DNA of 5,757 nucleotides from Candidatus Woesebacteria bacterium UBA925. Its GTDB lineage: Bacteria; Patescibacteriota; Microgenomatia; UBA8517. Every line of letters starts with the position of its first letter. Positions within the stretch are counted from its first letter, which is position 1. The DNA is taken from NCBI GenBank assembly GCA_002293705.1, contig DBDT01000046.1, positions 1 through 5,757 of the forward strand, in the 5' to 3' direction. The notes beneath the pieces are model-generated. The model saw only the letters and a list, made by a program, of their open reading frames with translations. It made no database searches and had not been told where the DNA came from. Made by a program: the position numbers and the translations under genes. Shown piece after piece: positions 1-5,738 of this stretch.

Positions 1-19
1 AGATGTGTATAAGAGACAG
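1..19 (+). other. Tn5 mosaic end (library adapter), left terminus
   Basis: The first 19 bases, AGATGTGTATAAGAGACAG, are exactly the synthetic mosaic end recognised by hyperactive Tn5 transposase in Nextera-type tagmentation. The exact reverse complement closes the window at 5739-5757. The natural Tn5 outer and inner ends differ from this sequence. It should be trimmed as non-biological, and the fragment should not be read as a transposon with terminal inverted repeats. Confidence 0.97.
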
Positions 20-56
20 GTATTTGTATTATTCAAAACTCCCAACATTCAGACTG

Positions 57-94
57 ATTGGTTTTGATTCTAATTATCTAATTGGTATTTGATT
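57..94 (+). repeat. Imperfect direct repeat in the leader
   Basis: ATTGGTTTTGATT (57-69) recurs as ATTGGTATTTGATT (81-94), differing by one inserted base, with starts 24 bases apart. This is a little over two helical turns, which would suit a tandem operator, but in such AT-rich sequence it can easily arise by chance. There is no evidence for a binding protein. Confidence 0.3.
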
Positions 95-176
95 TGAAGT
101 AATTGAAAATGTAGACAAAAAAAGTGTACATCGAGGCTAAATTTATATCGCCTTGTAATATCGGTAATTAAAAAAT

Positions 177-180
177 AGGA
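177..180 (+). promoter_or_regulatory. Ribosome binding site of the first gene
   Basis: AGGA lies seven bases before the ATG at 188, a normal Shine-Dalgarno distance. It supports that start, and the protein begins there with a good signal peptide. None of the five downstream genes has a comparable site, so they probably rely on translational coupling with the gene before them. Confidence 0.6.
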
Positions 181-187
181 TTAATCT

Positions 188-958
188 ATGAAAGGAAAGA
201 AATCTATACTATTAATAGTATTACTTTTTATTTGTGCTTTGACCACCGCTTCAATTGGAAATGCACAGATAACATCTTCCTCTGTTGCATACGAAATAGA
301 TCTACCCGTGGATACTCCGGAGGGAACAGTAATATGTTCATATCAGGATGAGTATAGGCCCTGTTCTACCTCATATGACTCAGGTATTGTTGGTGTGGTT
401 ACTCGTAATCCATCTGCAGCTTTCATTAATCAAGCCGTTACAGATGAGGAGAGGGTGTTAATAGCAACTGGAGGTCAAACCGTAATTAGAGTAAGCAACT
501 CCTCTGGACCTATCTCTGTGGGCGATTTGATAACATCAAGCACAGACCCTGGCATAGCTACACTGGCTGTTCAGAACGGCTCTGTGATTGGTAGAGCTCT
601 TGAAAGCTATGATTCTTCTGAGGCAGGAACAATTCTTGCAGATATTTACATCCACTATACGCTGGCATTTACTGATGACAGAAACAATCTTCTAGAAATT
701 TTGAGGCAAGGAATTTCCGCTCCGGTAATAACTCCACTAGCAGTACTAAGATACATGTTCGCTGGTTTGGTTCTGATAGCAGCATTTGTAATGTCGTTTA
801 TGTATTTTGGAAGGATAAGTAGAAGCAGCATCGAGGCGATAGGCAGAAACCCTCTTGGAACTAGGTTTATTCAACTTAACTTGATTCTTAACTTATTGCT
901 AATGTTCTTGTTTGTTGCAGCTGGGCTTGGCTTGTCCTACCTCATACTTATACTTTAA
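188..958 (+). CDS. Exported domain fused to an ATP synthase subunit c-like hairpin
   Basis: Seen: 256 residues. Residues 1-26 form a signal peptide (lysines, hydrophobic core, likely cut after GNA). Residues 27-160 are a soluble beta-rich-looking domain with two cysteines (50, 59) and the stretch GPISVGDLITSS, reminiscent of a repeat-type domain of surface and tail-fibre proteins common in candidate-phylum genomes. Two membrane helices follow (about 186-207 and 228-255), joined by a polar loop ending EAIGRNP (215-222). That loop, the hairpin and the late GLGL (246-249) match F-type subunit c, as does the position at the head of b-delta-alpha-gamma genes. Predicted topology also fits: N-terminal domain outside, loop in the cytoplasm facing gamma. 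Odd: subunit c is usually 70-90 residues, its first helix is glycine-rich and its second holds an Asp or Glu for ion transport. Here helix 1 lacks the glycine repeat and neither helix has an acidic residue; alignment on GLGL puts Leu at the carboxylate site. It may be a specialised c subunit or a c-derived structural protein. I leave the symbol empty because ion transport is doubtful. Confidence 0.7.
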   Translation: MKGKKSILLIVLLFICALTTASIGNAQITSSSVAYEIDLPVDTPEGTVICSYQDEYRPCSTSYDSGIVGVVTRNPSAAFINQAVTDEERVLIATGGQTVIRVSNSSGPISVGDLITSSTDPGIATLAVQNGSVIGRALESYDSSEAGTILADIYIHYTLAFTDDRNNLLEILRQGISAPVITPLAVLRYMFAGLVLIAAFVMSFMYFGRISRSSIEAIGRNPLGTRFIQLNLILNLLLMFLFVAAGLGLSYLILIL

Positions 959-2646
959 TGTTTCTTGATAATCTGCTGTCATTCTCGAGTGAAAAAAAGA
1001 TCAAACCTGTGGTTTTAGTTGTCTGTGATGGATGGGGAGTGGCCCCTGATTCTGAAGGTAATGCAATTGTTAAGGCCAAACCAAGGTTTTTCAACGAGGT
1101 TATGATGTCAAAGTTTCCCAACTCCATACTTATTGCTTCAGGTGAAAGCGTAGGTTTGCCTGCAAATGTTGTTGGTACTTCTGAGGTGGGACACCTAACA
1201 ATTGGGGTAGGAAGGGTTATTGATGAGAGTTTGGTTCGAATTAATAGGTCTATTGATGATAACAAACTATCTCAAAATGAAGCATTTGTTAAGGCTTCAG
1301 CTCATGCTCTTTCAACAGGAGGCAAGCTACATTTAATCGGAATGGTCAGCTCAGGCAGTGTGCATTCTTCAATTAAGCACCTTTACGCTTTAATAGATTT
1401 TGCTGTTTCACAGCACATCCCCAAAGTTGTTTTGCATCTGTTTACAGATGGTAGGGATGCGCCTCCTACAAATGGAAAGAGTGTTCTTGAGGCGGTCAGA
1501 GAACGCATTGCACCTTACCCATCAGTAGTTATTGGTTCTATCTCGGGAAGATACTTTGGCATGGATAGGGATGCTAGGTGGGAGAGAACACAAAAGGTTT
1601 ATGAGGTGTTATTGGGAGTTGAGACGCCTTCAACCATAATCAAAAATGTCGTTGATTATATATCAGAATGTTACAAAACAGGTCAAACTGATGAATTTAT
1701 AACACCCGTAAGGGCTGAAGGGGATGTGACAATATCTGACAATGACTCAATTATATTTTTTAATTTTAGAGCTGATCGCGCAAGACAGTTGGTAATGCCA
1801 TTTGTCTTGAGAGACTTTGAATCAATAAATAGCATTGAGTGGGGGTTTGATATAGATCAAGGGAACACTAATGCTAGAAAATCATCTGGACCTACCTTTC
1901 AAAGAAAAAAAATACTTAACAATATTTGCGTTGTGACGATGACAGAGTATCAATCGATTCTTACTGTGTCTGCTGTTGCCTTTCCTCCTGAGAATATTTC
2001 TCACTCCCTAACTGAAGTTTTTAGTAGTCTTGGATATCATCAACTTCATTTGGCTGAAAGTGAAAAGGAGAGAATGGTGAGCTTTTACTTTGACGGTCTT
2101 AAAAACAAATTGGTAGAAAAGGAAGATTTAAAAATTGTAGCCTCGCCTAAGGTTGCCACCTATGATCTTAGGCCTGAGATGTCAGCCAAGAAAATAGTTA
2201 GTGAGCTCAAAAGAGCTCTAGGTAAGGATCTATATTCATTTGTAATTATAAATTTTGCAAATGCTGACATGGTTGCTCACACCGGCAATCTTAAAGCAAC
2301 TATTTCAGCAATCAAAACACTAGACAATGCTTTGAAGGATGTGTGGGAGGTTGTAAGAAAAAGTGGCGGAACAATGTTGATGACAGCAGACCATGGAAAT
2401 GCTGAGGAGTTAATTTCATACAGAGCAAGATCCTATTATTTCACATCAGATTCAGGTGAGGTGAATACTGAGCATTCCAACAACCCCGTGCCTTTTGTTA
2501 TCATGAAGGAGGAATTCTTTGATAACCCTAAGGTAAAGTTGGACAATGGGATGCTTTCAGACGTAGCTCCAACAGTATTATCACTCATGGGTATTAAAGT
2601 GCCAGAGCAAATGACTGGCAAGAACCTATTAAAGATAATAAATTAA
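958..2646 (+). CDS. gpmI: 2,3-bisphosphoglycerate-independent phosphoglycerate mutase
   Basis: Interconverts 3-phosphoglycerate and 2-phosphoglycerate in lower glycolysis; a cytosolic two-metal (usually manganese) enzyme of the alkaline phosphatase superfamily. All expected metal ligands are visible: Asp24 in CDGWG, the phosphate-carrying Ser75 in TSEVGH, Asp437 and His441 in NADMVAHTG, Asp478-His479 in TADHGNAE, and His506 in TEHSNNPVP. Substrate-binding motifs are also present: VHSS (His136), TDGRD (163-167), GRYFGMDRD (197-205), NFRADR (269-274) and Lys370 in ESEK. SPKVATYDLRPEMSA (396-410) is a family signature. Length is 562 residues against about 510 usually. The excess is an N-terminal tail of about 12 residues, an insert near 295-318 before VTMTEY, and another near 488-502 before the last metal histidine. 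The start ATG shares one base with the stop of the preceding gene (TAATG), implying coupled translation. Its place inside an ATP synthase operon is unusual. Active enzyme is expected. Confidence 0.96.
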   Translation: MFLDNLLSFSSEKKIKPVVLVVCDGWGVAPDSEGNAIVKAKPRFFNEVMMSKFPNSILIASGESVGLPANVVGTSEVGHLTIGVGRVIDESLVRINRSIDDNKLSQNEAFVKASAHALSTGGKLHLIGMVSSGSVHSSIKHLYALIDFAVSQHIPKVVLHLFTDGRDAPPTNGKSVLEAVRERIAPYPSVVIGSISGRYFGMDRDARWERTQKVYEVLLGVETPSTIIKNVVDYISECYKTGQTDEFITPVRAEGDVTISDNDSIIFFNFRADRARQLVMPFVLRDFESINSIEWGFDIDQGNTNARKSSGPTFQRKKILNNICVVTMTEYQSILTVSAVAFPPENISHSLTEVFSSLGYHQLHLAESEKERMVSFYFDGLKNKLVEKEDLKIVASPKVATYDLRPEMSAKKIVSELKRALGKDLYSFVIINFANADMVAHTGNLKATISAIKTLDNALKDVWEVVRKSGGTMLMTADHGNAEELISYRARSYYFTSDSGEVNTEHSNNPVPFVIMKEEFFDNPKVKLDNGMLSDVAPTVLSLMGIKVPEQMTGKNLLKIIN

Positions 2647-2655
2647 ATATCTGCC

Positions 2656-3312
2656 ATGTATATAGATCTAACAATTTTCATCTCATTTCTAATCGTAGCG
2701 CTCTCATTCTTCACATTATTTTTGGTTGCTGGATATCTATATTTGGCCAAAAACAGGGAATTAAATGCACTGAACAAAGAATTTACTCTCTTTAAATCAA
2801 ACACTGATAGTGAGGTTAAAAAGATTATAACTTCTGCAAATTCTGCTGCCAGTGAAACTCTTTCAAAGACAAATCTTTTGACCGATGAAGCCAAAAAAAC
2901 TCTCTTAAATTCAATTAATAAAATGTCTTCTGAAGGTGTATTGACTTACGAAAAACTCTTAGAACAACTCGAATCAACTGCAAAACAACAGGCTGAAAAA
3001 ATTGGCAGTTCTATGACTAGTGTTATGAATGAGTCCGCAAAGACTGCCGCTGACAAGCTTAGTAGTGAGTCTGCACACGTAATTGATGAAATTAAAAAAG
3101 CTGCCATGGATCAATCAGTGATCCTAAGACAAGCAACTAAACAAATTATTGATGAGCAGCGTTTAGCACTTAAAGATGTAATATCTGAGAGAGCGAAAAA
3201 GATAATCTTTGATGTTTCTGGTAAACACGTTGAAAAGTCAGATTTAGAAAAATACATATCAGAGAGATTTGATGATTTTATAAACGAGATAGCTAACGAA
3301 TCTAAAAAATGA
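2656..3312 (+). CDS. atpF: F-type ATP synthase subunit b (peripheral stalk)
   Basis: Subunit b is the peripheral-stalk rod that anchors delta and alpha/beta to the membrane sector. Seen: one N-terminal membrane helix (about residues 5-30) followed by some 185 residues of charged, Ala/Ser/Lys/Glu-rich, coiled-coil-like helix. The C-terminal part, ISERAKKIIFDVSGKHVEK (177-195), resembles the delta-binding end of b subunits. The preceding gpmI stop is in the same frame nine bases upstream and no earlier start exists, so ATG 2656 is firm. No Shine-Dalgarno site is visible. At 218 residues it is longer than the roughly 155-170 typical of bacterial b; the extra length lies in the soluble helix, which is rich in Ser/Thr (residues 85-145). 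Sequence identity of b subunits is always low, so the call rests on architecture plus position before delta and alpha. It overlaps the delta gene by four bases (ATGA). Confidence 0.82.
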   Translation: MYIDLTIFISFLIVALSFFTLFLVAGYLYLAKNRELNALNKEFTLFKSNTDSEVKKIITSANSAASETLSKTNLLTDEAKKTLLNSINKMSSEGVLTYEKLLEQLESTAKQQAEKIGSSMTSVMNESAKTAADKLSSESAHVIDEIKKAAMDQSVILRQATKQIIDEQRLALKDVISERAKKIIFDVSGKHVEKSDLEKYISERFDDFINEIANESKK

Positions 3313-3713
3313 ACAGCAATGATGCACTAGACAGACTTTCTATCATTACACTTGATGAATTGTATGATGTTATCACCAAATTGGAGGAATCTATTTTAAA
3401 TTCAACTTCTGAAACTGGTGATTCTGTGTTGGATTCATTGGTTGCAAAAATATCACAAGAAGAATCCCTTGACACATCAAAGTCCCGATCAAAACTCTTG
3501 AATCAATTAAAATCCATAAAGAAATTAGAACTTTCAATGTCGCTTAGGCCATCTAAAGCATTGCTTTTTGAGATCATAAGAAAAGCTAGGTCGCAAATGG
3601 GGCAAGTTGTTTTAGATATTAAATATGATCAAAACATCTTTGCTGGATTTGAGGCGATTTACGAAGGAAAGAAGTACAACTATGCTTTGGATAGAAACAT
3701 AAACTTAGATTAG
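3309..3713 (+). CDS. atpH: F-type ATP synthase subunit delta, short form
   Basis: Delta joins the top of the alpha/beta head to the b stalk. Seen: 134 residues. The C-terminal portion, from about residue 96 (QMGQVVLDIKYDQ, then IFAGFEAIYEGKKY and a final ALDRNI), follows the conserved delta ending, in which a strand is followed by a glycine-containing turn and a second strand. The section before it is predicted helical. Family members are normally about 175-185 residues. The shortage falls in the N-terminal helical domain, which in known structures binds the N-terminal helix of alpha, and the usual YAxALF motif is absent. The start lies in a four-base overlap with the b stop. Alpha follows after one base. 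The order b-delta-alpha supports the identity. A divergent accessory protein replacing delta is the alternative, less likely given the C-terminal match. Confidence 0.78.
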   Translation: MNSNDALDRLSIITLDELYDVITKLEESILNSTSETGDSVLDSLVAKISQEESLDTSKSRSKLLNQLKSIKKLELSMSLRPSKALLFEIIRKARSQMGQVVLDIKYDQNIFAGFEAIYEGKKYNYALDRNINLD

Positions 3714-3714
3714 T

Positions 3715-5154
3715 ATGGCCCCACTTAAGATTACTGAAGTAGGAGAAGTTGTCTCTTTTGACCAAAACACCTTTAGTGTTAATGGTCTTCCTTCGGCAAG
3801 AGTTGGCGAGACATTGGTTTGTGAAAATGGCTCTGTAGCTGTTGTTGACTCAATGGATTTAGACAAAAAAAGTTGCATATTAGTATCAGGTTATGCGCCA
3901 ACGATTGGTTCAAAAGTTTCAAAAACCGGATTTCAGTTGTCATTTCCAGCTGATGTAAATCTCTTGGGAAAGATAAGCTTTTCTACAGAGGTATTTAAGT
4001 CTTCTACTAAGTCTAAAAACAATCTACCAGTAGACAAAAAATCTCCAGGTATAGAGGCCAGGGCAGCTGTCAAAAACCCACTATTAACAGGGATTGGCAT
4101 GGTTGATCTGATTGTTCCAATTGCATATGGGCAAAGAGAGTTAATAATCGGTGACAGAAAAACAGGTAAAACGCAGTTTTTAAGAGACGTGGTTATATCT
4201 GCAGCTAATTCTGGAAACTTGTGCATTTATGCAATGGTGGCAAAAAGATCTGTTGAAATAAATGAAACATGGGCATACTTTGAAAAAAACAATATAGCCA
4301 GCAAGGTGTGCCTTCTGGCCTCCTTGGGCACAGATCCAGCTGGAAGTGTAATTTACACTCCCCATCTGGCCCTATCATATGCAGAAAGTGAAGCTGCGAA
4401 AGGTAAAAATGTTTTAGTAATCATGGATGATTTGTCTGCGCATGCCCAGTACTATCGCGAAGTTTCACTTAAGCTCAAAAAGTTTCCTGGAAGGTCTTCA
4501 TATCCTGGTGATATGTTTTACATGCACGCAAGATTGATGGAGAGGTCGGGAGTATTTAAGAATAAAAATGGCTCGGAATCATCAATTACTTGTTTGCCGG
4601 TGGCTCAATCAACCAACTCAGATATCACTGGGTTTATTACAACCAATCTAATGTCAATGACTGATGGCCATATATACTTTGACTCAAATCTAAGGGACTC
4701 TGGTCATAGGCCAGCCATAGACCCCTTTTTGTCGGTTACTAGAGTAGGTCACCAAACTCATAGACCAGCAATACAAGACATGTCAAGGAAAGTGACCACA
4801 TTCATGGGCCTTTATCAAAAGTCGCGTGACTTTGCACACTTTGGGGCCGAAGCATCAAGTTCTTTGCAGCAAATTCTTGCAAAGGGGTCAGTGCTTACCG
4901 TAATGCTAAATCAATCGCCTGGAAAAATAATCCCATTTCAAACACTTGTTGCAGCAATATGTCTACTTTGGGCTGGCGACTTATCTAGTTTGTCGGTGGA
5001 CAAGGTGCCAATGTATATGGACAAGATAGTTTCATCCTCGGCCTCTCAACAGGTAATACCAACAATTAATAGCTACATTGAATCATCGAAAAACTTTGAA
5101 GAGCTTGTTGGCAAGGTGCATTTAAGCGAGATAAGAAGAATTTTTACATCCTAA
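3715..5154 (+). CDS. atpA: F-type ATP synthase subunit alpha
   Basis: Non-catalytic nucleotide-binding subunit of the F1 head. Seen: N-terminal beta-barrel domain (residues 5-75), then LLTGIGMVDLIVPIAYGQRE (123-142) leading into Walker A GDRKTGKT (146-153), Walker B with VLVIMDD (233-239), YPGDMFYMHARLMER (263-277), and SVTRVG (340-345) carrying the arginine finger Arg343 that acts on the neighbouring beta site. A helical C-terminal domain follows from about 360. These motifs separate alpha from beta, whose P-loop is GGAGVGKT. Length is 479 against about 500-513. The loss is at the N-terminus: residue 10 (Gly) aligns with about residue 29 of E. coli alpha, so the delta-binding helix is missing. 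A stop at 3706-3708 in the same frame, with no start codon between, rules out a longer form. The loop near 279-290 is also shorter than usual. Walker A has Lys149 where Gln is usual, and the usual GQK segment reads AKR (176-178). Confidence 0.95.
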   Translation: MAPLKITEVGEVVSFDQNTFSVNGLPSARVGETLVCENGSVAVVDSMDLDKKSCILVSGYAPTIGSKVSKTGFQLSFPADVNLLGKISFSTEVFKSSTKSKNNLPVDKKSPGIEARAAVKNPLLTGIGMVDLIVPIAYGQRELIIGDRKTGKTQFLRDVVISAANSGNLCIYAMVAKRSVEINETWAYFEKNNIASKVCLLASLGTDPAGSVIYTPHLALSYAESEAAKGKNVLVIMDDLSAHAQYYREVSLKLKKFPGRSSYPGDMFYMHARLMERSGVFKNKNGSESSITCLPVAQSTNSDITGFITTNLMSMTDGHIYFDSNLRDSGHRPAIDPFLSVTRVGHQTHRPAIQDMSRKVTTFMGLYQKSRDFAHFGAEASSSLQQILAKGSVLTVMLNQSPGKIIPFQTLVAAICLLWAGDLSSLSVDKVPMYMDKIVSSSASQQVIPTINSYIESSKNFEELVGKVHLSEIRRIFTS

Positions 5155-5155
5155 A

Positions 5156-5738
5156 ATGGCAAGTAAATTAATCAAAGAGGAAATCTCTCAAATGCATTTA
5201 CTACACGACATAACTGTCGCCTTTAGTGAACTTGCATTTCGAAAAATACAGTCAATTAGAGATGATGTTGTGTCTGAAAAAAACTACATGAACCTGCTTG
5301 AAGAAGTATTTCTTTTGGCTAGAAAAGAGTATCAGTTCATTTATCGCAGAAAGAGAAAAGGGGAGAAAAAAGGCCTTACTTTTTTAGCACATAACGGTAA
5401 AAAAGCAGCAGTCCTTTTTTCTGCCAACCAAGGATTGTTTGGTGCGATAACTTCCCAGGTTTTTGATAAGTTTTCAGAGTTTGTTACTGGATCTGAATAC
5501 GAAGTGGCAATTATCGGCAGTGTAGGGGTCTCGATGTTTAAGTCTAGGTTTCCCAACAGGCCTTTCACTAAGTTCGACTTGCCTGATTTAAATGCGCCTG
5601 GGGCATTGTTGGGGCCAATTGTTAGTCACCTTGCAGCCTATGATGAGATAAACATATTCCATGGCACCTTTGTGAGCGCCTTGAGACAAGATGCAGGCAA
5701 ATACACCATTAGTTCAACTCTCAAAGAAGACCAGGCTG
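5156..5738 (+). CDS. atpG: F-type ATP synthase subunit gamma, 5' part
   Basis: Gamma is the central rotor shaft turning inside the alpha/beta head. The ATG lies one base after the alpha stop and the frame runs open to the fragment end; 194 codons are genuine, about two thirds of the usual 285-300. The few residues read beyond 5737 come from adapter. Seen: an N-terminal helix (1-65), a charged stretch RRKRKGEKK (64-72), then AAVLFSANQGLFGAITSQVF (84-103), corresponding to the conserved SxxGLCGxxN motif of gamma, and a Rossmann-like central domain with VAIIGSVGVSMF (117-128) and EINIFHGTFVSAL (164-176), matching the family's YNxFxSAL strand. Odd: the N-terminal helix begins MASKLIKEEI but then departs from the family pattern (IKRRI, then a Gln/Thr/Lys-rich run and KMVAASK), and the GLCGG motif carries an extra residue and Phe for Cys. 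Beta and epsilon would be expected next. Confidence 0.88.

Larger units (their letters stand above)
20..187 (+). promoter_or_regulatory. AT-rich leader upstream of the ATPase/gpmI operon
   Basis: This stretch of 168 bases has no gene. All three forward frames are closed by stops at 55-57, 65-67 and 90-92, so at most a 23-codon tail of an upstream gene could be present, and I recognise none. It is the only place in the window with room for a promoter of the operon. TTGAAA at 103-108 and TAGACA at 112-117 resemble -35 boxes, but neither has a good TATAAT-like partner at 16-18 bases. Two imperfect direct repeats lie at 57-69 and 81-94, and ATATCG occurs twice at 145-150 and 158-163. I see no hairpin typical of a terminator or riboswitch. 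The promoter role is inferred from position only. Confidence 0.35.

Noticed and set aside
21..92. A 23-codon open stretch reading in from the left edge, possibly the tail of an upstream gene
   Set aside because: Too short to judge, and it shows no resemblance to the subunit a C-terminus or any family I know.
103..148. Sigma-70 type promoter using TTGAAA (103-108) or TAGACA (112-117)
   Set aside because: No -10 hexamer of reasonable quality lies 16-18 bases downstream of either; TAAATT and TTATAT are 20 or more bases away from TAGACA. Not called as a separate feature.
188..265. Lipoprotein signal with Cys16 as the lipid-bearing residue
   Set aside because: Ile, not Gly, Ala or Ser, precedes the cysteine and it lies within the hydrophobic core. 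A standard signal peptide cut after GNA fits better.
948..1265. Reverse-strand open frame of 105 codons
   Set aside because: It lies opposite the best-conserved part of gpmI, including the catalytic serine motif, and has no recognisable features of its own.
2643..2894. Reverse-strand open frame of 83 codons across the gpmI-b junction
   Set aside because: Complement of the membrane helix and coiled-coil coding region of subunit b; low-complexity shadow with no context support.
3715..5154. V/A-type or flagellar/type III secretion ATPase instead of F-type alpha
   Set aside because: GDRxTGKT, the YPGDMFYMHARLMER block, the SVTRVG arginine finger and the b-delta-alpha-gamma order are those of F-type alpha.
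5341..5568. Reverse-strand open frame of 75 codons
   Set aside because: Opposite the gamma core, whose forward frame carries the family motifs.
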